From Dromaius novaehollandiae (lineage: Eukaryota; Chordata; Aves; Casuariiformes; Dromaiidae): DNA of 64,000 bases. This document shows positions 50,101-62,540 of the stretch, in pieces. Each line of letters opens with the position of its first letter. Within the stretch, counting starts at the first letter, position 1. Where the stretch lies: the NCBI RefSeq assembly GCF_036370855.1, contig NC_088098.1, positions 207,063,336 to 207,127,335 of the forward strand, in the 5' to 3' direction. Below the pieces are notes generated by a model that was not told the DNA's origin, searched no databases, and saw only the letters and a list, made by a program, of their open reading frames with translations. The position numbers were made by a program, and so were the translations under genes.

Positions 50101-51961
50101 TCCCTGATACACTTTGTTCCATCCATGTTTGTTAATAAGCATTAACATGCAGCACATGAGTCTAAAACATTTATAATAAAACCTGGTGCCAGAATCATGG
50201 AAAATCAGTTGGCTAATTTATGTGGTTTCCCATGTTTTATACATATAATTAAGTCCATTAGGGTATACAGCTTAAGAAAAAGCACTTATAATTCTGTTTT
50301 CAAGAGCAGGATGAAACAAACTCCCAGACACAAGTATGGGAAACTGCCCATGAAATACAGACTAGCTGATCAAGAATACTCAGATATATGCCACTAACAA
50401 AGGTGCATCTTAAACATATGTGGTTTGGTTATGCCCAGACTATAACAGATTTTAAGGCTGGAAACAAGGAAATCAAAAGTTTGATTCAAAACCAAACAAC
50501 TACAGAAACAACTACGAGCACTGGATTGACCCAGCTAGTGTCAAAGGCTCAAGTCAAAGATTCCTGGGGTGCTTTGAAGCGTGAACATGTCTGTAACGTA
50601 GGTGCTGGACAGAGGAAAGTTTAAATTGTATCAACTTAGATACAGCATCTGCCTTTGCGTTGTCTATTTTACCTCTAAGAGGTCTGACCCCATATGAAGA
50701 TTGCAGTCCCCACATGCGCAATACTTCAGGGAAGATGGCGAGGACTTTGCTTTCCTCCCGCACTCCCTACTGCAGCCCAGCAGAGAGCAGCGGAAGGAGG
50801 GGAGGATCCTGCACATCCCGCAGCCGAGGCAGCAGCCTCCGAGGCAGCAGCGCAGCAAAGGGCTCCTTCGCAGGAGCAAGGGATGGAGTTGCAGCTCAGT
50901 TCCTGGTGCTTGTGTGACCACCTCTGGTCTGTGGCTTGCAGGACCGGGGATGGTCCTACAAAGCCGTACATCCCTTACAGCGATGGCCAGCTCAGTCCTT
51001 CCCTGAAAAGCCAGCAGCTTTGAAATTGCATTGCTTAGCAGCACTGGGAGTTGTTTTCTGAAGCAGTGCAATTTGGGGGCACTCCAAAAAGCAGTGTGTG
51101 TATTCACCGCAGGAGATAACATGCCATGCCTTGAGAAACACTACTCGAAGCAGCACTACTCAAAACAACCAGCTTTAACAATAACGAGACATCTTACCTT
51201 GCACTCAAACTTTAAGCGGTTTGCAGGGCCAGTCTCAGTTTTCTGAAGGATGCGGAAGGATAACCACCTAATAGCACACAGGTGTAATGAACTCCTATAC
51301 AATCATCACAGTTGTGCAATACTAAATAATACACTACTGCTAAGCATCGTCTTTTTGTGGTATTCACCCTATGCTAGAAAAGTGCTTTCTTACAGCTGTC
51401 TTGCAAGACAGCCAATAGCAAGAGTCTTCAATGTAAAGGAAGGCCCAAAGACATGTAATCCAGGGCACTAAAACCAAAAAGATGAGTTGTGACTTCTTGT
51501 CTGACTCTAAGCTGTCTTTCGCAAGATCTAGTATATTCTTCTTTTACGCTGAAATACATTATTCATATGCCTGGCACTTCAGCGATGATGAGGAATGATG
51601 GGGAATAATCAACGAATCTGAATGATTCATCTGACCTGAGTAGAGATATTTGTCTAAGTCAGTCAAATTAGGTGCACTTCATAGTCAAGAGAAAGAAATA
51701 GGTACTTTCATCTGACTTATTTCATACATCCACATTAGTTTAAGATGAAGGGCTCTACAAGCTCCTATTTCTCTTAGCTGAACTAGCTCACACATCTACA
51801 CTGAGAAAAGTGTGTCCCATCCTCGGTGTAACAGGCCCCCCAAAAATGCAAAAAACAAGACACAGAAAACCCAAATCACATACACACGACAAAAAAGGAA
51901 ACATATTAAAGTTCATGTTTTCTGAATTAGCCTTTACACTCTTAACCTTCTTTTTTTCCCA
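47120..51961. other. No recognisable gene
   Basis: AT-rich apart from a GC-rich, CAG-containing segment at 50690-51020, where three plus frames and one minus frame are open at once. An acceptor-like TTGCAG at 50941 inside it has no supporting donor. A 15-bp imperfect tandem lies at 51139-51168. No repeat family recognised. Confidence 0.45.
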
Positions 51962-53470
51962 GTAAAATATTAAACAAACTGGACCTACACAAGTCCGTGG
52001 GACCTGATGGTGTGCACCCGCAAGCGCTGAGGGAGCTGGCTGTTGTCGCTGCAAGAATGCTCTATAATCTTTGAAAGGTCGTGGGTGATGGGGGGAGGTT
52101 CCTGAGGACTGCAAGTAAGCAAATGTCACTCCTATCTTCAAGAACAGCAAGAAGAAGGATGTGAGGAACTACACGCCCATCAGCCTCACCTTGATCCCTG
52201 GGAAGATGATGAAAAGGTGATTGTGAGTAGTCAGCATGGATTTAGGAAGGGCAAATCATGCCTGGTCAATCTGACAGCCTTCTATGATTAGATGACTGGC
52301 TCAGTGGATGAGAGGAGAGCAGTGGGTGTTGTTCATATTGACTTTTAGCAAGACTTTTCACATTGTCTCCCATAACATCCTCATAGGCACAACTAGTATA
52401 GTACAGGCTAGATAAGTAGGCAGTGAGGTGGACTGAAAACCAGCTGAACTGTCAAGATTAAAAGGTTGTGATCAGCAACAAGAAGTCCAGCTGGGGGCCA
52501 GTCACTGCTGGTGTCCCCCAGTGTCAGTATTGGGTCCAGTACTGTTTAACATCTTCATGACCTGGACGATGGGACAGAGTGCACCCTCAGCAAGTTTACA
52601 GACAATACAAAACTGGGAGGAGTGGCTGATAGACTGGATGGTTGTGCTGTCATTAGGATGGACCTTGGCAGGCTGGAGAAATGGGCAGGGAGGAATCTCA
52701 TGAAGTTCAGCAAAGGGAATTGCCCCGTCCTGCACCTGGAGAAGAGTAACCCCATGCACCAGTACCGGCTGGGGGCCAAGGGGCTAGAAAGCAGCTTTGC
52801 AGAGCTGGGTGTCCTGGTGAACAAAAGTTGAACATGAGCCAGCAATGCATCCTCACAGCAAAGAAGGCTAACAGTCTCCTGGGCTGCTTTAGGAAGAGTG
52901 TGGCCAGCAGGTCAAGGGAGGTGATTCTTCCCCTCTTCTCAGCCCTGATGAGGCCACGTGTGGAGTGCTGTGTCCAGTGCTGGGTTCCCAGTACAAGAGA
53001 GACATAAATCTGCTGGAGCAAGTCCAGTGCAGGGCCCAAAGATGTTTAAGGGACTGGAGCATCTCCCATATGAGGAAAGTCTGAGATAGCTGGGATTGTT
53101 CAGCCTGGAGAAGAGAAGACTGAGGAGGGATCCTATCAATGATTATAACTATCTGAAGGAAGGGTGCAAAGAGGACAGAGCCAGACACATCTCAGTGGGG
53201 CCCAGTGATAGGGCGAGAGGCAATGAGCACAAACTGAAACACAGCAAGTTCTGTCTGAACATAAGGAAAAACTTATTTGCTGAGAGCATGATTGAGCACT
53301 GGAAGAGGCTGCCCAGAGAGGTTGTGGAGTCTCCATCCTTGGAAATACTCAAAACTTCACTACATACAGTCCTGAGCAACCTGCTCTAATGGAGCCTGCT
53401 CTGAGCAGAGGGTTGGACTAGTTGATCTCCAGAGGTCCCTTCCCACCTCAGCTGTCCTGTGATTCTGTGA
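51962..53470 (+). mobile_element. CR1 LINE, 5'-truncated, reverse transcriptase inactivated
   Basis: A 1.5-kb avian-type CR1 copy running from the middle of ORF2 to an intact 3' terminus (GTGATTCTGTGA at 53459-53470). Recognisable landmarks include the finger region 'AAGTCCGTGGGACCTGATGG' (51990-52009), the motif-A region encoding a degenerate VHIDF...SKTFHIVSH (52329-52375), and the palm segment 'GACCTGGACGATGGGACAGAG' (52559-52579). The FADDT-type catalytic motif reads FTDNT at 52595-52608, so a catalytic aspartate is lost. The copy also has an internal deletion near 52215, frameshifts (an extra T in motif A, 4 nt lost before the palm segment) and several stops. CR1 encodes endonuclease and reverse transcriptase for target-primed retroposition; this copy cannot. 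CR1 insertions usually lack target duplications and none is evident. Confidence 0.95.
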
Positions 53471-53819
53471 AAATAAGAAAATGCCTACTCAAAGACAAGT
53501 TGTGAGATGAATAAGCAAATATTTCTATTACAGGCATTTTCAGACCTTTTTATAGAAGTTTCAGTGTCAATAATATTATTAGAGTACATACAAAACCAAG
53601 TCCTCCGAAATACTGCAGTAGGCATGCACTGGTAAAATACAAACATTTATTTAATTCTGTGAGGGTGGTGGAACATACTGCTGTCTTGCATACTATAAAG
53701 AATTAGGTCTCCAGGAGTTCTGCGCCCAGTTCTACAGCCAGCATTTCAAAATTGTGAAAATCCTACTGAACTTACAAAAAATAGCTGCCATTGCTTAGAA
53801 TATTTATCCAATTCTAGAG
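53471..53819. other. AT-rich spacer between CR1 copies
   Basis: Nothing recognisable. It may contain the decayed 3' end of the next minus-strand element. Confidence 0.4.
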
Positions 53820-54570
53820 CTTTTCAGAGAAGTCCAGAAAGCAGGACTGAAGAGTCCCAGAGAGACTATTTAGCCCATCACTCCAGCTCAATATAAGAGC
53901 AATTATCTCACATCATTCATGTACATCTGACATTCATAAAACCTTCTCATGATGAATAATATCCACAGCTGAGCTATTTCTGTGATGGCAACCTTTACCA
54001 CTGATAAGTTTTCCTAAAATCTAACTCCCTAAACCCCCCTTTGCCACAACGTAAGAGCTATAAAGATATTTCTTATCTACTGTGAATGTGGAAAAGAGAG
54101 GACTCAAGCAGGCTTTTACATACCTCAAGGGTAAAGGGAGCTGTTGTATATGAGTCTAATCTCCTTATGCTCTACAGTCCCCATTTTTTCTTTCTTTCTT
54201 TATAAATTGCTTTTTCTGGACTTCTGATTATTTCTGGCGCTCTCCACTGCTTTCATCCAATTGTACACAGCTTTTTTGAACTCCTGAGCCCCAAATAGAA
54301 CAAAGATATGACTTTATCTTAATAACTGATTCTATTCAGCAGCATTCTTGATATACATATTATATTCCTGCTCATATATCTCAGCAGTGCCTTGCCTTTT
54401 TTGCTGGGATCCACTGTAACACTGCTCTTCTAGTGCAGTTAATTGCTAAAAATTCCACATCTGTGAAAGAGACTCTTCCTGGCTCATTGCAGAAAACTGT
54501 ATTTGGTAGTTTCCAAAGTTTAAAAATAAGTCCATTGATACCTAAACCTATTCTAGTACTAAACATTTTA
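53820..54570 (-). mobile_element. Ancient CR1-type LINE remnant
   Basis: The plus strand follows the antisense order of an old CR1. First is 'CATGATGAATAATATCC...GGCAACCTTTACCACTGATAAG' (53949-54009), then 'CTAACTCCCTAAACCCCCC' (54021-54039) and a TTCTTATCTACTGTGAATGTGG segment (54070-54091). Next comes 'TTTTTCTGGACTTCTGATTATTTCTGGCGCTCTCC' (54211-54245, the common CTCTGGACTTTCTCC region), and finally 'TTTTTTGCTGGGATCCACTGTAACACTG' (54397-54424). It is strongly diverged, with no coding capacity. The ends are approximate. Confidence 0.6.
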
Positions 54571-55602
54571 CTGTCAACATAAAGAACAGCATGGGTGTAC
54601 TCTTACTCTATCCACCACACATAGCAGTGCAATACAGATGACAGTGTATGGGAGATAACGCACTCTTACACGCTATTTAAGATGTTCTGAATGTTTAAGG
54701 TAATGTCATGTTCTCAGTTTATTAGAAAATATTTCTATGTGTTCTGCAACAATGAGAGTGGTTGTATGTGGACTAAATGAAAAAAAAAGTCTTAGCCTTT
54801 CTTCATCAACACTGAAGAATGCAATATTTAACATAATTATCAGGGGACTGGGAGGTCTGATTCCTAGTTAGGTTCTACTCTGAGCTACCACGAACTTCCA
54901 GACTAGTCATGTGTCAAGTCTCTGCTTGTCCATCTGTGCTTTCTAGTATCAGTTCAAACCTTAGCTGACAACACCCTGATGACTATTAGCTTACAATTAT
55001 TGTGACAACACCCAGCTCTAGATGGATTAAAATTTAAATGAACATTTCTAAATAAAAAACCTTTTGCAAAGACAGTGACCAGGACTGCAGAGATCACTAC
55101 TGGCATCAGGAATTAAGCTCAATATACTGCTATGTCCTGCAAAGGACAAAGTCCATACATTTTCTCCTATGAGTTCACATTAAGTCTTGCATTATTTGAA
55201 ATAAATATCAATCAAGTTACAGTCAGTTAGTTACAACACAATAATGCTCATATGTATCCTTCATCAAAAGTGCTTCACATTTTGTAAATTTTACAGAGAT
55301 GAGTAATGAAATGCTGCATTTTGGTGAGTCATTATCTGTATCTGACAGTTACGGAAAGTGGAACATGGGAAGCTAGAACATCCATTCAACCAAGTCATTG
55401 GAATCAAGCACTGTTTAAGCCATTTCTTGGTTATGGATGAGCAGCAAAATTGAGTACTTTTCTGAATCTCTGTCCAAGTAACTACTTGAGGAACTACACA
55501 GAGAATCAGTAACAAAGCTGGGGGTGCATGCCAGACTCCTGAGTACAACTTTGTGTGCCTTCCCCTAGGTTGCAGCAATCCAGAGGAAAAAAAAAAGTGA
55601 TG
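54571..55602. other. No recognisable gene
   Basis: AT-rich, short frames only, no repeat recognised. Confidence 0.5.
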
Positions 55603-56172
55603 AGCTCAGATTCATAGATTTTAGCACCACAGCTGGCCGGGGTGATCATACAGCATACCCTTGCATTACATGGGGCAAAGGGCTCACCTGAACTCATTCT
55701 CCTTAAAGTAGATCATATCCATCAAATAAACAATTGATTTAAAGATGGCTCCTGGTGGAGGATTCATTCATCACAAACCATGGTAAGCTGTTCCAAGAAT
55801 CAAATACCTTAATAAAAATGCACACCTTAAATCTCCCCTGAATCTACCTATCTTTGACTTTCAGCTGCTGGATTTTGTTGTAACTTTACACTGGTGAATC
55901 CATGATCAAATTTGTTCCTCAAAAAAACTGTTCCAAGCTGACTCTCAACCTTCACTTTCTTAGCTAAGTAGATGAGATGATCAAGATTCCCATGACAAAG
56001 GCGCTTTTCGGAGTACTGTGATTTACCCCTACACTGTCCCAGGGTTAAATGCTTACTGAAACATCCACAATTCAAGAATTATCACAACATTGCCAAATGA
56101 AGGGGTACAATAATTCATCTACTCCTACTCAGTATTTTCCTGCCTGCCTGCATTTCCCCTGATTGCACTTAT
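55603..56172 (-). mobile_element. Ancient CR1 LINE, 3' end at left
   Basis: The left end 'CAGATTCATAGATTTTAG' (55606-55623) is the antisense of a well-known ancient CR1 3' terminus (GATTCATAGATTTTAAGG type). It continues in order with 'GGGGTGATCATACAGCATACCC' (55639-55660), 'ATTGATTTAAAGATGGCTCCTGGTGGAGGATTC' (55733-55765), 'TTGTTGTAACTTTACACTGG' (55875-55894), 'CTCAACCTTCACTTTCTTAGC' (55945-55965) and 'CATCTACTCCTACTCAGTATTTTCC' (56117-56141). About 570 bp are present, degraded and non-coding. Confidence 0.75.
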
Positions 56173-56179
56173 TGCAGGA

Positions 56180-56480
56180 GGTTCCTCCTTCCCAGGTGCA
56201 GGACTTTGCATTTGGTCCCTCCCAGCCCATCCTCCAGCCTCTCCAGGTGCCCCTGGGTGGATCCCTGCCTTTGAGCTTATCAGACTGGTCCCCAAGGTGG
56301 TGGCATCTGCAAACTTGGTAAGAGTGCAGTGTCACCTCCTACAGGTCACTGGCAGAGATGCTAAATGGGACAGGTCTCAGGATAGACCTGGGTGGTAATC
56401 CACTTGCTACCTATCTCCAGATACTTTACCAGCCCTTCTTCTGGTTTATAATGTCGTATTTATAGTATCCCAAGGTCTTT
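56180..56480 (-). mobile_element. CR1 LINE fragment, avian type
   Basis: 'TTCCCAGGTGCAGGACTTTGC' (56190-56210), 'CCCATCCTCCAGCCTCTCCAGGTGCCCC' (56226-56253) and 'GCATCTGCAAACTTGGTAAGAGTGCAGTG' (56303-56331) are antisense to the CR1 segment that encodes the region around FADDTKLGG and the following helix. It abuts the older minus-strand CR1 at 55603-56172 but belongs to a different-looking subfamily, so it is either a separate insertion or a subfamily mosaic. Its right end is uncertain. Confidence 0.7.
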
Positions 56481-58114
56481 CTCTAGCCGCTGCCTCTCAG
56501 GACAGAAGCCCTGGGATGCATAACATGGCTTGCTAGAGGCATCACTGTGCCTCCTGCTCCTCAAGAAGAATTTTGCCATGACCAAATGTAATTTGGATCA
56601 TTCTGTACCTGCAGCCTCTCCTGCCTCCTCTTTTATCCATTTGCTGAACTTTGGGTCAGATGAAAGTTTATCAGTAGCGATTTTGTAGTCTCCCGGTTCA
56701 ATGAGCACCTCATTTGCCTGAAGCATTCCAAGCAGAAAGGAGACCTCAGACGGCCCTTATGAGGGAGGCAGACATTATTGTAGGAGCAGCAGCGTTGTGA
56801 AAGTCTTACCTCATAAACCTGGAATTAGGGTGGGCCACAAGTCTCACTACTGAGCCTTCTTGGTTGAAGGGGCTTTACCAACATCAGTACTTATCACCAT
56901 GAGTGATTTTTAGCTGCGAATGAACAAATTTAAATTCAGAGTGATTTGGTGATGAGCCACTTTCAAAACACAGCTAATACATTATTTCAAGCTTGACATG
57001 CAAATCCTACAAAGTTCTGGCCTTCTGCTTGGCTTTCTCTTCTCTCTAGGCCACAAAACCATGCACATCAGCATGGCCACTGAGCATAAAGTGCATTTAA
57101 ATGTGACTACAGTTTCCCACATTATTCAGTTCTTCCTTCTGCCTTTTTTCCCTTCTGCACTTAGAAAAACTATGTAAAAATTTTAAATATATTTTAGACA
57201 TTCTATGTTGTGTATATTTATCACCAAAGGCAAGATCAAGGCAGATACCTTGAACATGAAAGAAATATAATGATCGTTCTGAAAACAGAGTCTGTCTGAA
57301 CAGAACCTTTTTATAGTCAGCTTGCAACAATTAAAGCAAATATTCTGGATTTCAGTAGTGCACCAGAAACAAACAATAATCAGGGCGTAGAAAGCTGAAT
57401 CTCATGTGAAAAACATTTTATACATTATTATTATGTCTGATATACTGTCACTTTTGCACCCTTGCAAATTAGAAAAGGAAATGTTTCATTTAAAAAATCC
57501 AAAAGAAAATAATTTCTATCACCCAAAATACTCTCAGCTGCATGCATCTCATCTACTTATGTTTAAAAAAATTAAAACCTAAGGCCACGAACACACTGCA
57601 CACAAATGAGACTGTGCCTGTTTTTGCTCCCATTTAGAAATACAGAAGGGGCTCATACAAGTTACACAAGCTCAAAAGCTGTGTCAATCTCCAGGGCCAA
57701 GCTCATGCACTTTGCACAATTTCCATGTGCTGTTGGTGGGTCTGAGAAAAAGAATTATCTATACAGATATAACTCAAGGTAGAATCTAGCCTTCACTCCA
57801 ATAAAATCTTAAACTGTGTCTGTAAATAAATCGCAGGAGGCACAGGGACAAAAATGGGTGAGCAGAGGGGTCCTTCCCCCTGGACCACACTGAAGGACGA
57901 GCAGGCAGAGAGCAGAGCTCTTCCCAGGACACTCTCCAGCTGGGGGAGAAGTTGAGCCCCGACATCCCGATGAACAGAAGTCAAACTCAACGCACAGATT
58001 TCAATAATGAGGCCTTGCAATGACATCTTACATCAAATAAAATGATGCGACCCAATTATACTGCTGTTTGAACTTCCGTGATGCTGACAAACATTTATAT
58101 TATAAGGAAGGTGG
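56481..58114. other. No recognisable gene
   Basis: Mixed to AT-rich, short frames and no named repeat. The minus-strand CR1 fragment may extend some tens of bases into the left edge. Confidence 0.45.
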
Positions 58115-58119
58115 GGGAG
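58115..58119. repeat. Target-site duplication, left copy
   Basis: GGGAG directly before the LTR's TG; identical to 59301-59305. Confidence 0.8.
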
Positions 58120-59300
58120 TGTGGCGGACAGATGAGTGAACTTTTGCCTTAAATATTCCTTGGTACATAAGGTGCAAGCAAACCATAACCCCAAACAAGC
58201 CATCTGTTCCCGGTGGGAACAGGACTGAGCTGCTGCAACCCCTGAAATGGTCTCCCTGCGACCACCCGGGACACACCGAGCCTGCGCTGAACCAGACCAC
58301 GATCGGGCAGAGACTTTGGGACCTGGACTGTAAATTATTGCCCTTTTTAGCACAACTTCTATAAAGCTTGCTTAGCATGAGTAGCTAAATTTGCTGAAGC
58401 CTTAGGCCGCACTCCCTAGTTCGGTGAGAAAGGGCCCCAGAGCTGGTGCAGGCAGGAAAGACAAGGGGGTTACCAGCAGTTTGCATTCCCATGCTTCACG
58501 CTCCGGGAGGAAGGATGTCAAGGCTTTGAAGTGAGGCCTGCTTGGGCACCGGGACCCTGGGGAGCAGGGCCTCCTCTCGCTGCGGAAACAATGCTGATTG
58601 GGGGGGGTCTGGGCTATCTCGGGGTCCAGATCATATTCTCTTTGTCTGGACCTTGGGAAATAACACCTACCGTCACTGCTGGGGAAGTAATAATTTGTCA
58701 AGGCTTTGAGAGATAAGGGCAAGACCCGAAGAATGAAAACACATCTGTCAGCAGAAACCACAACAGTAAACAACCTACCTAGGGACCCAATAAGGAGCAG
58801 GAGACCCCAGACCTAAATATTACTATTGGTCCAAACTACTGCGTGAAGGGCGGAGAGCTTAAGATTGGAAAGTATAATTGCCCAGGGATTTCTTTGTTCG
58901 GGGTCCCTCTTCGGAGGCACCCAGCTCGAGCTGTAACTACTGCATGCGTGTCATTACAATTTATTTATTTAATTTGCCTTGATTTGGCTCCGAACTTTTC
59001 AGCGGGAACCTAGGGTCGGACCCTGCTCGAGTTGTAATTACTGCACGCGCTTCACTAAAATTTACACCCAGGGTGAAGAGGACCAACAGGACACCGCTGG
59101 ATCCACAGGTGGTGATATCCCTTTCTCTCTCCCTCTCTCTCTCTCTTTTTCTCTCTCTCCTCCCCTTCGCCTTTCCCCACCTTTTCTCCCCACTCCGTGG
59201 AAAATAAAGTTAAAAGGTTGTACGATATTTGACTGGTTTTAGCATCTTAATCTCGTCCTTGGGATCGTAACGAAACCCCCCCCGATATTGGATTGGGACA
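58120..59300 (+). mobile_element. Solo LTR of an endogenous retrovirus
   Basis: An 1181-bp element beginning TGTGGCGGAC and ending TTGGGACA (5'-TGT...ACA-3'), bounded by identical 5-bp duplications GGGAG. It has the expected LTR parts in plus orientation: an inverted CCAAT (ATTGG, 58825-58829), a TATA-like TATAAT (58873-58878) and a poly(A) signal AATAAA (59203-59208) preceded by a CT-rich tract (59120-59165). R would run from about 58900 to about 59225. No primer-binding site, gag, pol or env sequence lies on either side, so this is a solo LTR left by recombination between two LTRs. Five-base duplications are typical of ERVL-like and some class I elements. The family is not identified. A plus-strand 87-codon frame inside it is not a gene. 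Confidence 0.85.
58925..59064 (+). repeat. Internal duplication within the LTR
   Basis: A 39-bp segment starting CTCGAGCTGTAACTACTGCA (58925-58963) recurs 101 bp downstream (59026-59064) with seven mismatches. Both copies lie in the inferred R region, just downstream of the TATA-like motif. A second, 13-bp repeat, GTCAAGGCTTTGA, occurs at 58517-58529 and 58697-58709 in U3. Confidence 0.85.
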
Positions 59301-59305
59301 GGGAG
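59301..59305. repeat. Target-site duplication, right copy
   Basis: GGGAG directly after the LTR's terminal CA; identical to 58115-58119. Confidence 0.8.
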
Positions 59306-62300
59306 AAAACAGTAAAGGAAGTCAGATTTACTGTCGATGTGTCAATAACATAAAAACAGAACTTTTCTTGTTAATACATGGACAAAATGTACAATGTATT
59401 AGATAAATAACCAAGCACCTGCTTATTTTAGTGGCTAGAAAAACCACCCTCAAATGACCAATCAAAAAAGGAGACAGAATTCATATCTGATCTGTTGGTG
59501 AATGGAAAAAAATGATTAATTTTATAGTATTCTCTAGTGTCAGTTACTTCACATGCCCAAGCTGAAAAACTCTCACACATAGACCATTCTGGCTTCAACT
59601 TCTGAAGTCTCAAAGCCATGGCAGGACATGTGGAGACCCTTGTGAAATAAGTACCCCACACAGCTGTTAGGTGTCTCCAGACTGGACACACTTAACACAA
59701 ACTCTGTGCCCGGTTCTCCTCTTCTTTAAATTAGTGAAGTTGCTCTGAAATTCTGCCAAACGTTCCAAAGGCAGCACATTCATTAAACCTGGCACCAGTA
59801 CTGCCGAGGAGATCTGAGGCTCACTGAGCTTCTGTGAGGCAAGCGTTACTGTTCTAGTTTCGAGTCCAGGTAAGGCGAAGAAGAAACATCAAGTAGTTCA
59901 GCAGGTTTGTACTATTGGTGAAGTGCAGCTGTGCAGCTGAGATCTTAGCGAAGGATGGATGGCACTGCATTGGATTCAGGTCTCGTTGCTAAAACCTCCT
60001 ACATCACTTGGCAGATCACCAGGCCTCCATGAAGAAAAGGCTAAAATATTTCCAGTGTCCAGCTTGCTGAGGAAGAGACTTTCTCTGACTTGGCCTTTGC
60101 TTGCACAGGAGGACAGTGTCCCTGGCCAGAGTTCGCAGATATTGCTGTAGTATTGAGAGTAATACTCCCTGCTTTCTGCTCAATCACCTGGAATACGCAT
60201 GTTCCTAGAAGATATTCCTCTTTGTTATTCAAATTATTTTATAACTAGACCCCAAAACAAAATACCCACTAGCAATACGAGGCATACTTACATCATGTCA
60301 AAACACACCTTGCAGGCAGGGAGATCAGAAGTTGCCACGGCTCAGCAATGCCTGAAACACCAGACCAGGCAGAAGCACTCACATGCGTGCAGCTTTGCGA
60401 GATAGAGACGTTCCACATATAAATTTCCCTGCCTCTTTTAACAGGTTGTTTTGTAAATGAGAAATGTTCAAATTTCCAGGCATGCTAATAGATTTACCGC
60501 AAAGGAAGAACAGCAAGTTCGACAAGTTTAATCAAGTTAGCTTTTTGTTAACACCTGAGAGCACAAAGTCAGGAGTTTAAAGCTCCCGCAGAATTAACAC
60601 GAGAGAGTTTCTGCAATACCGTCTATTACCAGGAAACAATTACTCTGGTGCATTATTCACCTGAAGCATTTCAAGCCCCTGGGGTGAAAAGCATCAGTGC
60701 ATGAGATGGACACAGCTTACTTAAATCAACCGCAGTTGTAGTGAAATGCTTAAGACAAGCAGAAGTTTTGCTAATATGAAGGGTAGGCCAGAGTCTACCA
60801 TGCTAAAAAAAAGGGGTTGAACTTTGTACTTATGTGGATATCTCCTGCCCAGAGCTCTCTGCGGGCAGGCAGGAGACCCGTGTGGCAGTGCCAGCAGCAG
60901 TGCTCGTGCCAGCTCGGCTCGGCAGAGCGCGTGTTAGCGCCCCGGCTGGGCACGCGTCCCCCAGGCTCCGGAGCTTCATCCTTGCAGCAGGCTTCCCGGC
61001 TGGAACACAGGGCACATGTTCTCCTCTGCGAAGCACGGAGGTCAGGGTGCAGAGCTGTGCTGCCACATCTCTCTGCCCGTGCTCCAAGACTTTTCACTTT
61101 TTTAAACATAAACAGTGGGAGGTGGGAAGAACTTGCAAAGTCTGACTAACTTAGTTTTTCTGCAAACTTCTCTCTCATACAAGGCCATAACTGGAAAATG
61201 ATATCTGCGTAACAGGGTTGAAGACATCTGCTTAAATGGACCATGCTAAGTAAAGTCAACTCTAGGTCAAACCCCGGCAGGCTCAGAGGAGCAGAAGCAC
61301 TGGTGGTTGGGATCGCTGTGCTGGCAGCATCACCAGGCAGGAGAGGGAGCAAACACAGCACACTTACCTGGTCCTGTTCTGGGGAAAAAAGCAAGAAGTA
61401 GACTTTGTCAGCAGCCGTGTCTACGAGGAGCCGGTGCTCCCGGGAGGCGGAGGCGTGTGATCCGGGGCTGCAGCCCACCCGCAGCCCCCGCGGGTGCCAG
61501 GGAGGGCTTCTCTGCTCACTCCACCGGCTCTTCATGCCTGCCCTAAAAACTAGAAGCATGACTGTGCCTTGCACACATATATCTTATTTAGCTTTAAACC
61601 AGCTGTCCAAATACAGCACCAGTCACAGCCTAGCCACGGAAGCACAGACCTCAGTGCGGGCTGTGGGGCAAAACGCAGGCTCCCCTCCCCTGCTGTCGTC
61701 CTGCTCCCAGGATCACAGCGAACTGCTTTAAGGCTTTTAGCCTCCGCGTTGTCATAAAGACACACTTTATTCCCTCTCCATCTGCCCTCCCTAAGGGCCA
61801 GCAGTCAGGCTGTATCTGTTTCAAAGGCAGTACAAGCCGGTGCCTAAATAAATAAAAGGCAGCATGCACCAGCTGTGTGTCGGGATTCACATGCCGCTGC
61901 ATTGCCCGTGGGAATGCCACCAGGTTTTTGCACACTTGTAACGTGAACAAAACCCGTGCGGCAAACACGGTGAGACAGGCGCTGGCTCTGCAGACAGCAG
62001 CTGGCCGCTCGCCCTCCAAGACAAGGGCAGGACTTGTCTCCAGCTTAATTTAAGAAGCGCAACACCTTGTCTATCAAGCATAACACTCAAAACCCTCACA
62101 GATTATTTTTTTGGAAAAACCTTGCTGGGGTAGCTAATCCTTGAGAAGGATAAATGGCTTCTGGAACGAGTGTACGACGCGTGGAGCAGCAACAGCCGCC
62201 CACAGCCCTGCCTGAGCACGACGCTGCTCTCGTGGGTCTCCCGTGTTCACAGCCGTTTCTTTTGAAAGAGACCTGGGTATCATACAACCACTTAAACTCC

Positions 62301-62540
62301 ACGGGGCAGTCTGCAGAGCCCCTTGTCGCCTGCTTGCAGCAGGATGAGTGGTGACAGCGCAGCCGGGCACCGAACCCCCTTTCGGCCTCACCACCAAGGC
62401 GTGCTCGCTCTCCCCACCTGCCTCCTGCCAGCGCCGGCGGGAGTTAGCGGTGCGCGAAGGGACGGCCGGGCCGGGAGCCGCTGAGCAAAGAGCCCGTCCC
62501 GCGCTGCCTCCAGCGCCAAGGCCAGGCTGCCAGCTGCGGT
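59306..62540. other. No recognisable gene
   Basis: AT-rich to about 60780, then GC-rich at about 60840-61080 and 61400-61510. Overlapping frames on both strands carry no recognised motif. No repeat family named. Confidence 0.45.

Noticed and set aside
50694..51023. 109-codon frame with Gln/Ala-rich segment and possible acceptor at 50941
   Set aside because: Three plus frames and one minus frame are open over the same GC-rich stretch and no domain is recognised.
58979..59242. 87-codon frame near the LTR 3' end
   Set aside because: Lies wholly inside the solo LTR and ends in a low-complexity Leu/Ser/Phe run encoded by the CT tract.
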